A DNA stretch of 64,000 nucleotides. Origin: Methylobacterium sp. Leaf125 (lineage in GTDB: Bacteria > Pseudomonadota > Alphaproteobacteria > Rhizobiales > Beijerinckiaceae). This document shows positions 1 through 8,968 of the stretch, piece by piece. The stretch covers positions 132,698 to 196,697 of the forward strand of contig NZ_LMNU01000012.1 of NCBI RefSeq assembly GCF_001423085.1, written 5' to 3'. The notes beneath the pieces are model-generated. The model did no database searches, was not told the DNA's origin, and was given only the letters and a program-made list of their open reading frames with translations. The translations under genes were made by a program, and so were the position numbers. The number at the start of each line of letters is the position of its first letter. The first letter of the stretch is position 1.

Positions 1-158
1 GTCAGGTCGAGCAGGATGATGTCGTAGTCGTAGAGTTTGCCGAGATCGATCCCCTCCTCACCGAGATCGGTGGTGTAGGTGTTGAAGCTCTCGGACTTGA
101 GCATCAGCTCGATGCTCTGCGCGGTCGCGCTGTCGTCCTCGATCAGAAGTACCCGCAT
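1..158 (-). CDS. ctrA: Cell-cycle response regulator CtrA, N-terminal part (gene continues off the left edge)
   Basis: Only the first 52 codons lie in the window; the ATG is at 158. The translated part is the start of a receiver domain, with the acidic pocket E7-D8-D9 and the phospho-acceptor D51 in a LLDL strand. The N-terminal residues match what I know of alphaproteobacterial CtrA, the OmpR-type regulator of cell cycle and flagellar genes. In the family the winged-helix DNA-binding domain follows, here outside the window. It is divergent from the fliI-fliJ pair, a common arrangement in Rhizobiales. Symbol choice rests on N-terminal sequence plus the flagellar neighbours. Confidence 0.9.
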   Translation of the reverse strand, partial: MRVLLIEDDSATAQSIELMLKSESFNTYTTDLGEEGIDLGKLYDYDIILLDL

Positions 159-560
159 CGTCGGTCCCCAGCCCAGCCGGCCGTGTGCAGCGTATGGGCA
201 AGCCCCCGCCGTCCGCTCGCCACCGGCCCGTGGCGAACGCTCATTCGTCAATGACGTGAAACGCTATTCGTTAATCGTTAACAAACCCTGTTTCACGGAC
301 GCAAGCACCCAATTGGATCTCCGGTCCGGCCACGCTTCGAACCGTTGACGGTCTGTTCTCGTTCGACCGCCTCCAGGCGCGATGCGAAACCTTCGCAGGG
401 TTCCCTAAGTGCCTTGCCCGCTTGGACTTGTTGCGCGCTGTCTCTTCCGAACAACGACACCGGAATGTCATCGACCGGACGGAAATTTTTTACGACCCGG
501 ACCGAACCGGCGGCGCGCTACAACCCCGATGCACACAGTGTTAAGGAGGGAGGTAAACGA
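159..560. promoter_or_regulatory. Divergent ctrA / fliI intergenic region with TTAA half-sites
   Basis: About 400 bases without a convincing gene lie between ctrA (leftward) and fliI (rightward). Visible elements are two TTAA half-sites three bases apart (271-274 and 278-281, the second followed by C), which resemble CtrA half-sites but lack the canonical 7-base spacing, and a small inverted repeat CGTCA-A-TGACG at 246-256. A strong Shine-Dalgarno stretch closes the region at 543-554. Autoregulation of ctrA from here is inference. Confidence 0.4.
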
Positions 561-599
561 ATGGTTGAGAGACGCATCGATGACCGATCGCAGTCCTAG
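561..599 (+). CDS. Possible 12-codon leader ORF overlapping the fliI start
   Basis: An ATG at 561 sits six bases after a near-perfect Shine-Dalgarno (AAGGAGGGAGGT, 543-554) and opens a 12-residue reading frame ending in TAG at 597-599. It is out of frame with fliI and spans the fliI ATG at 580. Either it is a translated leader whose termination feeds fliI by reinitiation, or the Shine-Dalgarno serves an in-frame TTG at 565 as the true fliI start and the ATG is a decoy. Too short to assess by composition. Confidence 0.35.
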   Translation: MVERRIDDRSQS

Positions 600-1935
600 C
601 GTCGGACGCTTGCGCCTGGCTGACGCGCGCAGTGCCCTCGCGGGAATCCAGGTTCTGGAGACCTACGGACGGGTCGTGGCGATTCGCGGCCTGCTGATCG
701 AGGTGGCGGGTCCGGTGGCGGCCATGCGCCTCGGCGGACGGCTCGACATCGCGGTCGAGAACGGCCTCGGCGCCGTGCCCTGCGAGATCATCGGCTTCCA
801 GGGCGACCGGGCCCTGGCCATGCCCTTCGGCTCCCTCGAGGGGGTGCGGCGCGGCTGTCCGGCCCTGGTGCGGGACGAGGCCGCGGGCGCGGTGCGTCCC
901 TCCGCGGCCTGGCTCGGCCGGACGATCGATGCCCTGGGCCGGCCCATCGACGGCCTGGGGCCGCTGCCCCCCGGGCCGGCGATCTATCCCCTGCGGGCCG
1001 ATCCGCCCCCGGCCCATGCCCGGCAGCGGGTCGGTCCCCCCCTCGACCTCGGCATCCGCTGCATCAACACCTTCCTGACGATGTGCGCCGGCCAACGCAT
1101 GGGCATCTTCGCCGGCTCCGGCGTCGGCAAGTCGGTGCTGCTGTCGATGCTCGCCCGCTACACCGCCGCCGACGTGGCGGTGATCGGCCTCGTGGGCGAG
1201 CGCGGACGCGAGGTGCAGGAGTTCCTCCAGGACGACCTCGGCGCCGCGGGCCTCGCCCGGTCCGTGGTGGTGGTGGCCACCTCCGACGAGCCCGCCCTGA
1301 TGCGCCGCAACGCCGCCTACGTCACCCTGGCGATGGCGGAGTACTTTCGCGATCAGGGCGCGCAGGTCCTATGCATGATCGATTCGATCACCCGCTTCGC
1401 CATGGCCCAGCGCGACATCGGCCTCGCGGCCGGCGAGCCGCCCACCGCCAAGGGCTACACCCCCACCGTCTTCAGCGAATTGCCGCGGCTCCTCGAGCGG
1501 GCCGGGCCCGGGACGGGGCAGGGGGCGATCTCCGGCCTGTTCACCGTCCTCGTCGAGGGCGACGACCACAACGAGCCCGTGGCCGACGCGGTCCGGGGCA
1601 TCCTCGACGGGCACATCGTGATGGAGCGCGGCATCGCCGAGCGCGGGCGCTATCCGGCGATCAACGTCCTGCGCTCGGTCTCCCGCACCATGCCCCGCGC
1701 CTGCGACCCCGCGCACCTGCCGACGGTGCGCCGGGCCCGGCGCCTGCTCTCCACCTACGCCGACATGGAGGAGCTCATCCGTCTGGGCGCCTACCGGGCC
1801 GGCGCCTCGCCGGAAGTGGACGAGGCGATCGCGCTGATGCCCGGAATGGAGGCTTTTCTGGGTCAGGGTAAGGAAGAAGCAACTTCGATCGGCGAGGGTT
1901 ACCGTCGCCTGGCAGAGATCGTCGGCGCGCCCTGA
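580..1935 (+). CDS. fliI: Flagellum-specific export ATPase FliI
   Basis: A 451-residue protein, the usual length for FliI/YscN ATPases. It shows the Walker A loop GSGVGKS, the Walker B strand ending in MIDSITR, and the family stretch [10 protein letters not shown]. It works as the ATPase at the cytoplasmic base of the flagellar type III export gate, with FliJ and FlhA. Start choice is uncertain: ATG 580 gives the standard length, but the strong Shine-Dalgarno at 543-554 is better placed for an in-frame TTG at 565 (five extra residues), while an out-of-frame ATG at 561 has ideal spacing. fliJ follows 92 bases downstream on the same strand. Confidence 0.95.
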   Translation: MTDRSPSVGRLRLADARSALAGIQVLETYGRVVAIRGLLIEVAGPVAAMRLGGRLDIAVENGLGAVPCEIIGFQGDRALAMPFGSLEGVRRGCPALVRDEAAGAVRPSAAWLGRTIDALGRPIDGLGPLPPGPAIYPLRADPPPAHARQRVGPPLDLGIRCINTFLTMCAGQRMGIFAGSGVGKSVLLSMLARYTAADVAVIGLVGERGREVQEFLQDDLGAAGLARSVVVVATSDEPALMRRNAAYVTLAMAEYFRDQGAQVLCMIDSITRFAMAQRDIGLAAGEPPTAKGYTPTVFSELPRLLERAGPGTGQGAISGLFTVLVEGDDHNEPVADAVRGILDGHIVMERGIAERGRYPAINVLRSVSRTMPRACDPAHLPTVRRARRLLSTYADMEELIRLGAYRAGASPEVDEAIALMPGMEAFLGQGKEEATSIGEGYRRLAEIVGAP

Positions 1936-2027
1936 GGGGACGCCCCGGCTTCCTCTCCCGATGCCGGGCCCGGGGCGCGGCCAGTCGCGCACCGGCGAGC
2001 CGTGCGTTGCGTGGAGTGAACCCGCCC

Positions 2028-2435
2028 ATGAAATCCCGTGACACGTTGATCCGGCTGCGACGCTTCCAGGTCGACGAGAAGCGTCGCCGCGTGACGCAGA
2101 TCGAGATGATGAAGGCGGACTTCACCCGCATGGCGTTGGAGCTCGACCGCGAGGTCGCCCATGAGGAGAGCCGCGCCGGCATCACCGATCCGGCCCACTT
2201 CGCCTACCCGACCTATGCCCGGGCCGCCGCCACCCGCCGGGACAACATGCGCCAGTCGGCCGCCGCCCTCGAGGGGCAGCTCGCCGAGGCCAAGGCCGAG
2301 CTCGGCGAAGCCTTCGAGGACCTGAAGAAGATCGAGATCCTCGACGACCGCGAGCGCAGCGCCGAGCGCGTCGCCGAAGCGGCCCGCGACCAGGCCGCCA
2401 TGGACGGAATCGGCCTATCGCGCATCCGCGCCTGA
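2028..2435 (+). CDS. fliJ: Flagellar export protein FliJ
   Basis: A 135-residue, highly charged, almost wholly helical protein with no membrane segment. It has the coiled-coil character and length of FliJ, the stalk-like partner that sits in the FliI hexamer ring and links it to the FlhA gate. The ATG at 2028 is preceded by GGAGTGAA; a TTG at 2007 in the same frame would add seven residues and is less likely. It follows fliI directly, which supports the call, because FliJ sequences are weakly conserved and position is part of the identification. Confidence 0.88.
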   Translation: MKSRDTLIRLRRFQVDEKRRRVTQIEMMKADFTRMALELDREVAHEESRAGITDPAHFAYPTYARAAATRRDNMRQSAAALEGQLAEAKAELGEAFEDLKKIEILDDRERSAERVAEAARDQAAMDGIGLSRIRA

Positions 2436-2589
2436 CCCGGGGAACGTGCCGGCGCCCCCGCGGCGACCGGCACGAAACCGTCATGATCCCGTGGGAAGAG
2501 CCGTCCCTGCCGGGGCCGCGCGGAACCTTGCTTGCGATGCAGCGCATCGTCGTGCAGGGAGGGCCCGAACAGGGGCGCGCCGAACCACC

Positions 2590-3639
2590 ATGAAGAAGAT
2601 CAGCGATTTTATCTGGCCGATCATCGGCCTCGCCGCCGTGATCGGTTCGGGTTACCTGCTCTACAAGGAGCTGGCCGGCATCTCCATGGCGGAGATCAAG
2701 GGCAGCTTCGCCGCGATCCCGGTGCACCGTTTCCTGCTCGCCGGCCTCTCGACCCTCGTCGCCTACGCGGCCCTGGCCTGGTACGACCGGATCGCCCTGC
2801 TGCACCTCGGCGTGAACCACATCTCCCTGTTCTTCGTCTCGGTCTGCTCATTCACCACCTACGCGCTCTCCCACAACATCGGTGCCTCGGTGTTCTCCGG
2901 GGCCGTGGTGCGCTACCGGGCCTACACCGCCAAGGGCCTCTCCGCGGCCCAGGTCGCGGTGCTGGTCGCCCTCTGCTCCTTCACCTTCGGCCTCGGCACG
3001 ATCCTGCTCGGCGGCTTCGTGCTCACCGTCCTGCCCGACACCCTGACGCGCCTCAACGGCTACCTTCCGGCGGTCCTGACGGACCCCGCCACCGCCCGCA
3101 TCCTCGGCGCCGGTCTCCTGGCCTTCGTCGCCCTCTACGTGGCCGGCTCGCTGCTGCACCTGAAGCCGCTGACGATCCGCAAGTTCAAGCTCGAATATCC
3201 CCGCCCGCGCATCATGGGCCGCCAGCTCATCGCGGCTCCGCTCGAACTGCTCGGCGCCGCCGGCATCATCTACTTCGCCCTGCCGGAGGCCGGGAACCCC
3301 GGCTTCCTCGTCGTGCTCGCGGTCTTCCTCGCCTCGTTCTCGGCGGCCCTGGTGTCGAATGCCCCCGGCGGCCTCGGGGTGTTCGAGCTGGTCTTCGTGG
3401 TGGCGATGCCCGACATCGCCCGGCCGTCGGTGATCGCCGCGCTGCTGGTCTTCCGGCTGTTCTATTTCTGGCTCCCGTTCCTGATCTCGGTGGTGGTCGT
3501 GCTCCTCTACGAGCGCAACCGTCTCGCCTCGGCCCTGCGGGACAAGCCCCATGACCCGGCCTCCCCGGAGGCGCCGTTGACCGCGCCCGGCCTCGACGCC
3601 CATGCCCTCGAGCGCCGCATGGAGAAGAAGCCGGTCTGA
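2590..3639 (+). CDS. UPF0104 / MprF N-terminal-like integral membrane protein
   Basis: A 349-residue hydrophobic protein with about eight membrane segments, ending in a charged cytoplasmic tail. It resembles the lysylphosphatidylglycerol-synthase transmembrane (UPF0104/AglD) family: typical are the SHNIGAS-like stretch in the first third and the NAPGGLGVFE motif near residue 258. In MprF this domain flips lipids; the stand-alone versions are mostly uncharacterised, so the substrate is unknown. There is no aminoacyl-transferase domain. It lies 154 bases after fliJ on the same strand and converges on flhA. Co-transcription with the flagellar genes is possible but not shown. Confidence 0.8.
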   Translation: MKKISDFIWPIIGLAAVIGSGYLLYKELAGISMAEIKGSFAAIPVHRFLLAGLSTLVAYAALAWYDRIALLHLGVNHISLFFVSVCSFTTYALSHNIGASVFSGAVVRYRAYTAKGLSAAQVAVLVALCSFTFGLGTILLGGFVLTVLPDTLTRLNGYLPAVLTDPATARILGAGLLAFVALYVAGSLLHLKPLTIRKFKLEYPRPRIMGRQLIAAPLELLGAAGIIYFALPEAGNPGFLVVLAVFLASFSAALVSNAPGGLGVFELVFVVAMPDIARPSVIAALLVFRLFYFWLPFLISVVVVLLYERNRLASALRDKPHDPASPEAPLTAPGLDAHALERRMEKKPV

Positions 3640-3965
3640 GCCGTTCTCCGGGGAAGATCGGAGACGCACGACCGGTTCGGAGCGGCCGACGTCCGTTCAG
3701 GGGACCCGAGGCGAAATCCTCGGCTTCCGTGCAGATCGCGCGTCGGGCCCCGCGCGGTTGAGAACGGCCCGCGCGCAGCGCGATCCCGATCGCTTCCCCG
3801 ATTTATTCGGCCGACAGGGTCGACGAGCGCCGTGTCCACGGCTTGGTTATGAGCTTGGCCATGGGCAAGAGCGCGGCCGCGCGTGCCCGCGAGCTTGCCG
3901 GGCCGGCCCGCGGCCCTGCGGTTCGTTCGCGGGACCGGCCTTTCTCTCGAGCGCCGGATCGCCTC
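3640..3965. other. Intergenic region between convergent genes
   Basis: About 325 bases between the UPF0104 gene and the 3' end of flhA. I see no gene with a ribosome site here. The only clear element is the hairpin at 3901-3947, listed separately. Confidence 0.5.
3901..3947 (+). terminator. GC-rich hairpin followed by a T-rich run
   Basis: Inverted repeat GGCCGGCCCGC (3901-3911) against GCGGGACCGGCC (3929-3940), one bulged base, followed by TTTCTCTC. It reads as a rho-independent-like terminator for the rightward transcript and may also separate it from flhA on the other strand. Confidence 0.45.
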
Positions 3966-6131
3966 TCAGACCGAACCGACGGTGCGAAGCCGGGCGCGGG
4001 GATGGATCTCCGCCTGGCTCATCACCGGCGTCTCGCGCCGGAAGCGCTCGATGATCGAGCGCACGAACGGCCGGGCCTGGACCGAGGTCACCAGCACGGG
4101 CATCTCGCCCATCCGGGCGGCCGTCTCGAAGCGGTCCCGCACCGTGTTGACGAATTCAGAGAGCTTCGAGGGCTGCATTGCCAGGTAGCGCTCGTCGCGC
4201 TCGCCGGCGATCGACTCGAGGAAGGCCTGCTCCCAGGCCGGCGACAGGGTGATGATCGGCAGCATGCCGTCCGGCCCCTGGTACTGGGCGCAGATCTGGC
4301 GGCCGAGGCGGGCGCGGACGTGCTCGACGATATCCCGCGGGTTCTTCACGTGGCCGGCGACCTCGGCGATGCCCTCGATGATCGCCCCGAGGTCGCGGAT
4401 CGAGACCCGCTCGGCCAGCAGGAACTGCAGCACGCGCTGGATGCCCGTGGTGCCGATCTGGCTCGGCATCACCTCCTTGAGGAGGTCGGCATGGTCCTTC
4501 GAGACCTCGCGCAGGAGCTTCTGGACCTCGACATGGTTCAGGAGCTCAGAGACGTGCGCCTTGATGATCTCGGTGAGGTGGGTGGAGACCACCGTGGCGG
4601 CGTCCACCACGGTGTAGCCCTTGAGCTGGGCCTGGTCGCGCAGGGAGGCGTCGATCCAGGTGGCGGGCAGGCCGAAGGTCGGCTCGAGCATGTGCTGGCC
4701 GGGCAGCTGCACCTGTCCGCCCATCGGGTCCATGGCCATGAACTGGCCGGGGAAGATCTGGCCCGTACCGGCCTCGATCTCCTTGACGCGGACCACGTAG
4801 GCGTTCGCGTCGAGCTGGACGTTGTCGAGGATCCGGACCGACGGCATGACGAAGCCGAGTTCTGCGGCGAGCTGGCGGCGCAGGGCCTTGATCTGGTCCG
4901 TGAGACGGTCCTGTCCCTCGGGGCCGTTGACCAGGGCGAGCAGGGCGTAGCCCATCTCGAGCTTGAGGTCGTCGAGCTTCAGCAGGTCGGTGACCGTCTC
5001 CTCCTTGGCGGCCGCGGCGGCGGCCACCGCGGAGGCATCCATCGGCGCACCGTCGGCATCCAGCGGCGGCGCCTCGCGGGCGACCTTGGCGAAGTGCCAG
5101 GCGGCGTAGCCGGAGGCCCCGGCCAGGGCGAGGAACGGCAGCATCGGCATGCCGGGCAGGAGGGCGATCAGCACCATGACGCCCGAGGACATGCCGAGCG
5201 CCTTGGGGTAGTTCGCGAGCTGCTTGCCCAACGCCTTGTCGGCCGAGCCCTTCACGCCCGCCTTCGAGACCAGGATGCCGGCCGCCGTCGAGACGATGAG
5301 GGCGGGGACCTGCGAGGCGAGGCCGTCGCCGATGGTCAGCAGGGTGTAGGACTTCGCCGCCCCCAGGAACGGCATGCCCTGCTGCGCAACGCCGATGATG
5401 ATGCCGCCGATCACGTTGATGAAGGTGATCAGCAGCGCGGCGATCGCGTCGCCGCGGACGAACTTGGAGGCACCGTCCATGGCGCCGAAGAACGAGGATT
5501 CTTCCTCCAGGGCAGCGCGGCGGGACTTCGCCACCTTCTCGTCGATGAGCCCCGCCGAGAGGTCGGCGTCGATGGCCATCTGCTTGCCCGGCATCGCGTC
5601 GAGGGTGAAGCGGGCGGCGACCTCGGCGATGCGGCCCGAACCCTTGGTGATGACGACGAAGTTCACGATGATCAGGATCGCGAACACGATGATCCCGATG
5701 ACGAAGTTGCCGCCCATCACGAAGTTGCCGAAGGCCTCGATGACGTGGCCGGCGGCCGCCGTGCCCTCATGGCCGTGGCCGAGGATCAGGCGCGTAGAGG
5801 CGAGGTTCAGGGCGAGGCGCAGCAGCGTCGCCACCAGGAGCAGGGTCGGGAAGACCGTGAACTCGAGCGGATTGTCGATGAACAGCCCGGTCATCATGAT
5901 CAGCACCGAGATGATGATCGAGACCGCGAGCAGCAGGTCGAGCAAGAAGGCCGGCAGCGGGAAGATGAGCACCGTGAGGATGCCCATCACGGCGGTGGCG
6001 AAGAACAGGTCCGTGCGCTTGGAGAGCGCGTTCAGGTTCGCCCGGTTCGGGATCGCGAAGCTCGCGAACTGTGCGAGGCTCCCCCCGGAACCCCCCGCCG
6101 GAGCCGGCGCGGCGGCAGCCGTCTCGCTCAT
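3966..6131 (-). CDS. flhA: Flagellar biosynthesis protein FlhA
   Basis: A 721-residue inner-membrane component of the flagellar type III export gate. The first roughly 350 residues hold eight membrane segments and the conserved FHIPEP-family block (GRIAEVAARFTLDAMPGKQ, with the acidic loop after it). The remaining part is the cytoplasmic ring domain that docks chaperone-substrate complexes. Start ATG at 6131 is chosen over an in-frame codon 39 bases upstream because GAGGGTGA sits just before it and the protein then begins at the usual place. A CtrA-box-like motif lies about 60 bases upstream. It is encoded opposite to fliI and fliJ. Confidence 0.96.
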   Translation of the reverse strand: MSETAAAAPAPAGGSGGSLAQFASFAIPNRANLNALSKRTDLFFATAVMGILTVLIFPLPAFLLDLLLAVSIIISVLIMMTGLFIDNPLEFTVFPTLLLVATLLRLALNLASTRLILGHGHEGTAAAGHVIEAFGNFVMGGNFVIGIIVFAILIIVNFVVITKGSGRIAEVAARFTLDAMPGKQMAIDADLSAGLIDEKVAKSRRAALEEESSFFGAMDGASKFVRGDAIAALLITFINVIGGIIIGVAQQGMPFLGAAKSYTLLTIGDGLASQVPALIVSTAAGILVSKAGVKGSADKALGKQLANYPKALGMSSGVMVLIALLPGMPMLPFLALAGASGYAAWHFAKVAREAPPLDADGAPMDASAVAAAAAAKEETVTDLLKLDDLKLEMGYALLALVNGPEGQDRLTDQIKALRRQLAAELGFVMPSVRILDNVQLDANAYVVRVKEIEAGTGQIFPGQFMAMDPMGGQVQLPGQHMLEPTFGLPATWIDASLRDQAQLKGYTVVDAATVVSTHLTEIIKAHVSELLNHVEVQKLLREVSKDHADLLKEVMPSQIGTTGIQRVLQFLLAERVSIRDLGAIIEGIAEVAGHVKNPRDIVEHVRARLGRQICAQYQGPDGMLPIITLSPAWEQAFLESIAGERDERYLAMQPSKLSEFVNTVRDRFETAARMGEMPVLVTSVQARPFVRSIIERFRRETPVMSQAEIHPRARLRTVGSV

Positions 6132-6187
6132 CGTCACCCTCAATGCCCCCGAGGTGCGGGGGCCCGGCAAGTTTTGCCGAGTGCAGG

Positions 6188-6204
6188 GTTAGCGAAGGGT
6201 TAAC
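6188..6204 (-). promoter_or_regulatory. CtrA-box-like motif upstream of flhA
   Basis: On the minus strand the sequence reads TTAA-N7-CTAAC, one mismatch from the known CtrA site TTAA-N7-TTAAC with exact 7-base spacing. It lies 57-73 bases before the flhA ATG, a sensible promoter position. CtrA activates early flagellar genes in Caulobacter and relatives, and ctrA itself is at the left edge of this window. Direct control is inference. Confidence 0.5.
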
Positions 6205-6216
6205 ACCGGGCCGCCC

Positions 6217-6234
6217 GCCGCCCGCGCGGGCGGC
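6217..6234 (-). terminator. 18-bp perfect GC palindrome after the polysaccharide export gene
   Basis: GCCGCCCGC followed directly by GCGGGCGGC forms a perfect palindrome nine bases past the stop of the gene at 6244-7488. There is no T-run. A terminator or RNA 3' end stabiliser is likely, since it separates that gene from flhA. Confidence 0.4.
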
Positions 6235-6243
6235 CAAACCGCC

Positions 6244-7488
6244 TCAGGCGAAGTATTTGCGGGTGACCACCGCGAGCGCGAACGCCAGTCCGGCGCCGCC
6301 GGCGATGAGGCTGATCATCAGGAGGCGTCGGGGCTCCTGGGAGGATTCGGGCTTCACCGGCTCCACGATCATGCTGAAGAACTCGATCTGGCGCTCCGCG
6401 ATGATGCGCGCGCGCTCGTTCGCGGCCAGCACCTTGGTGAAGTACTTCTCCGCGTCCGCCCGGTCGGCGTCGTAGGCCTCGAACCGGGTGAGCGCATTCG
6501 CCAGGATGCGGCGCTGCTCCGGGTCCTCGCTGGCGGATTGCCGCTCGATCCGCGCGATGTTGTCGTCGAGGTCCTTGATCTGGGCCTTCATGTCCTGGAT
6601 CCGGCGGGTCTCCGGCGAGAGATCGCGCTGGCCCTGGATGAGCTGGACCGCCAGGTTGATGCGGGCCGTCCTCAGCTCCGAGAGCACCTTCAGGTTGCTC
6701 TCGTTGGTCTTCTGCGCATCGAGGACGCCGTCGCGGTTGCGCAGGGCCGCCACTTCGGTGCGGATCTTCAGCATCCGCTCCTCGGCCCGCTTGAGCTCGC
6801 GCTGGCTCTCCAGCACGGCATCCTCACGGGCCCGGCCGCTCAGGGCGTTCACCATGCGCTCGCTCTCGGCCAGGATCGCGTTCGAGAGGTTGAGGGCATC
6901 CTGCGGGTCGAAGGCGTTCACCGTCAGGAGGATGATGCCCGATCCGGACTCGATCTTGGTATGGACCCGGTCATGCCAGTACTTGACCAGCTTCTCGATC
7001 GGCTTCTCGGGATTGAAGCGCGAGAAAAAATCGATCCCGGGCCGGGAGAACATCTCCCGCAGGGGATAGGTCTTCTCGATGGCCTCGATCATCGGCCGGC
7101 TGAGGATGTAGTTGGTCGCGATCAGACTGTCCTGCGCCACCATCTGCTTCAACGGCGAGCCCGAATTGGTGCCGACCTGATCGGGCGAGGCCTTGTCGAC
7201 GTTGCCGAGGGCCGGCCGCAAGGCGAAGCGCGACTCGATCACGAAGCGGTCCGACGCGATTAGGCCGTAATAGACGACGGCCGCCAGGGTCGGGAGCAGG
7301 AAGCAGACTACGAACAGGACCGGGATCAGCGGATCCGTCTTCACGTGGCTCTGGTAGGATTGGATGCCCTTCTTGCGGTCGGCGAAGCGCGAGACGCGGG
7401 CGATCTGCTTGAGGGATTCGGCGACCGCATTCGAGCGATCGGCCGTGGTCAGCGGCTGTCCCTGCGGGTTGCGGATTTCGATGCTCAT
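6244..7488 (-). CDS. Capsule-type polysaccharide export inner-membrane protein (BexC/CtrB/KpsE family)
   Basis: A 414-residue protein of the polysaccharide copolymerase type. A membrane segment around residues 55-80 is followed by a long periplasmic region with extended coiled coil (about 190-330), and a second membrane segment lies at the C-terminus. This is the topology of BexC/KpsE proteins, which couple an ABC exporter to the outer-membrane channel for capsule or other surface glycans. Start ATG 7488 gives a normal N-terminus; the frame is open ten codons further but without a better ribosome site. The KpsT-like ATPase gene lies 100 bases upstream on the same strand. Confidence 0.85.
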   Translation of the reverse strand: MSIEIRNPQGQPLTTADRSNAVAESLKQIARVSRFADRKKGIQSYQSHVKTDPLIPVLFVVCFLLPTLAAVVYYGLIASDRFVIESRFALRPALGNVDKASPDQVGTNSGSPLKQMVAQDSLIATNYILSRPMIEAIEKTYPLREMFSRPGIDFFSRFNPEKPIEKLVKYWHDRVHTKIESGSGIILLTVNAFDPQDALNLSNAILAESERMVNALSGRAREDAVLESQRELKRAEERMLKIRTEVAALRNRDGVLDAQKTNESNLKVLSELRTARINLAVQLIQGQRDLSPETRRIQDMKAQIKDLDDNIARIERQSASEDPEQRRILANALTRFEAYDADRADAEKYFTKVLAANERARIIAERQIEFFSMIVEPVKPESSQEPRRLLMISLIAGGAGLAFALAVVTRKYFA

Positions 7489-7588
7489 GCGCCCCGGTAT
7501 TCCATGTCGTCCGGCCACCAGGCCGCCCCATCAGACCCTTTGCACCGCCGCCGCGGCAAAACCGTGGCCGCCGCCAGGCCGGCGCATC

Positions 7589-8242
7589 TCACGCGTTCAG
7601 GCGGCGATAGACCTCGATGGCGTCGTCGATGCTCTCGTAGACGATCGCCCGCCCGTTGATGATGACGATGCCCTGCTGGCACCAGGTCCGCAGGGTGTCC
7701 ATGCCGTGGGAGACCATGATTACGTCGGCATTCTCCCGGCGCGCCGCGAAGGCCTCCTCGCAGCGCTTCTGAAAGCGGGCATCGCCCACCGCCGTGACCT
7801 CGTCGATGAGGTAGCAGTCGAACGGGATGGCCATGCTCATGCCGAAGGCCAGGCGCGAGCCCATGCCGGACGAGTAGGTCCGGATCGGGACGTCGAGGTA
7901 GCTGCCGAGCTCGGAGAAATCCTCCACGAATTCCAGCACCTTGCGCGGATCCTCGCCGTAGATGCGCGCCACGAAGATGATGTTGTCGCGCCCCGTCATG
8001 GCCGGGTGGAAGCCTCCGGCGAAGCCCAGGGGCCAGGACACGCGCGTGGTGCGGACCACGCGGCCCTTCGTGGGCATCTCGGTGCCGGCCAGGAGGCGCA
8101 GGGAGGTCGACTTGCCGGCGCCGTTGATCCCCAGGATGCCGTAGCTGGTGCCCGGCTTCAGCGTGAAGGAGACGCGCTCGAGGATCGTCCGGCGATGCCC
8201 GTCCGTCCGGTAGACCTTGGTCACGTTGTCGAAGCGGATCAC
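7589..8242 (-). CDS. Polysaccharide ABC exporter ATP-binding protein (KpsT-like)
   Basis: A 217-residue ABC ATPase with Walker [10 protein letters not shown], the signature YSSGMGSRL, Walker B CYLIDE and the H-loop VSHGMD. Size and the start [11 protein letters not shown] match KpsT/BexA-type ATPases that power export of capsule-like polysaccharides. I place the start at GTG 8242 because family members begin exactly there; an ATG at 8287 would add 15 residues, and neither has a strong ribosome site. The export partner follows downstream. No KpsM-type permease gene is seen in the window. Confidence 0.85.
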   Translation of the reverse strand: MIRFDNVTKVYRTDGHRRTILERVSFTLKPGTSYGILGINGAGKSTSLRLLAGTEMPTKGRVVRTTRVSWPLGFAGGFHPAMTGRDNIIFVARIYGEDPRKVLEFVEDFSELGSYLDVPIRTYSSGMGSRLAFGMSMAIPFDCYLIDEVTAVGDARFQKRCEEAFAARRENADVIMVSHGMDTLRTWCQQGIVIINGRAIVYESIDDAIEVYRRLNA

Positions 8243-8487
8243 GGCGGAGAACAGGTCCCGGGGCCCGAAGGCGAACCCCTCGCGCATCGGCTGCAAAAGC
8301 GGCGAATCTGAGAACGACGGCCCGCGTCCGCGGCGGCGCGGGTGGGCCCCGCGCCGAAATCTCGCGCGAATCGCCAGCTTTGCCGTTCTGAGGCTTGCAC
8401 CCGGCCCAGGCCGCTTGTACACGACGCCTCCCGGCGCAATCGCGAAGCCCGGCCGCCCCGGCGGCTGCTAGACGCGGCGACGGGACC

Positions 8488-8577
8488 GGAGGGGTGGCCG
8501 AGTGGTTGAAGGCGCACGCCTGGAAAGTGTGTATACCGGAAACGGTATCGCGGGTTCGAATCCCGCTCCCTCCGCCA
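8488..8577 (+). tRNA. tRNA-Ser (anticodon GGA)
   Basis: A 90-base class II tRNA with encoded CCA. The acceptor stem GGAGGGG pairs with TCCCTCC (last pair G-U), the discriminator base is G, and the anticodon loop CTGGAAA gives anticodon GGA (serine UCC/UCU codons). It has a long variable arm (TACCGGAAACGGTA) and a T arm with GGTTCGAATCC. All expected stems can be drawn. Confidence 0.97.
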
Positions 8578-8968
8578 GATCCTGACATTCGACATCTCGG
8601 ATTGTGCGAGGGCGCCGCGCGGCACCTTTGATTGATCTGCACCCGGTCCGTCGAGGGCCGGGCCCACGCTTCCGCGATCCGTCGGGCGCCCTGCCATCTG
8701 TCAGGCCAGCGCGTCAGCGCCGCGCATCCTCGCCATGCGCGCCTTGGGGGGCCTGCTCATCCTCGTCGGAGGCGGGCGCGTTGGCGCCCCGGGCCACGTG
8801 AGCCCGCAGCGCGCGGCCGATGCGGGCTGCCGCACTCGGAGCGGGGCTCCCATTCCAAAATTGGACTCGTCTTGCGCAAAGTCGGTCGCTAAAGCTGCGC
8901 TCGTCTGAATTAGCGCCGCTAATTCAGTCCTTCCGGCGCTTACGCAGCCACACGTCAGGTCCAGGCCC
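8578..8968. other. Intergenic region after tRNA-Ser
   Basis: About 390 bases with no gene I can support; the open frames here lack ribosome sites and recognisable protein character. It contains the 23-base palindrome at 8905-8927. No integrase or att-like duplication of the tRNA 3' end is visible. Confidence 0.5.
8905..8927. repeat. 23-bp perfect inverted repeat
   Basis: Arms CTGAATTAGCG and CGCTAATTCAG around a single C. It lies 41 bases before the DsbA-like gene and is AT-richer than its surroundings. It could be a repetitive palindromic element, an operator or a hairpin; this window alone cannot tell. Confidence 0.6.

Noticed and set aside
271..282. Canonical CtrA site in the ctrA upstream region
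   Set aside because: The TTAA half-sites are three bases apart rather than seven, so I list them only as half-sites.
3843..6203. Long plus-strand open frame across flhA
   Set aside because: It mirrors flhA on the other strand; composition and repeats of His/Asp/Gly are typical antisense shadow in high-GC DNA.
8488..8968. tRNA-Ser as an integration site of a genomic island
   Set aside because: No integrase, no repeated tRNA 3' end and no composition change after it.
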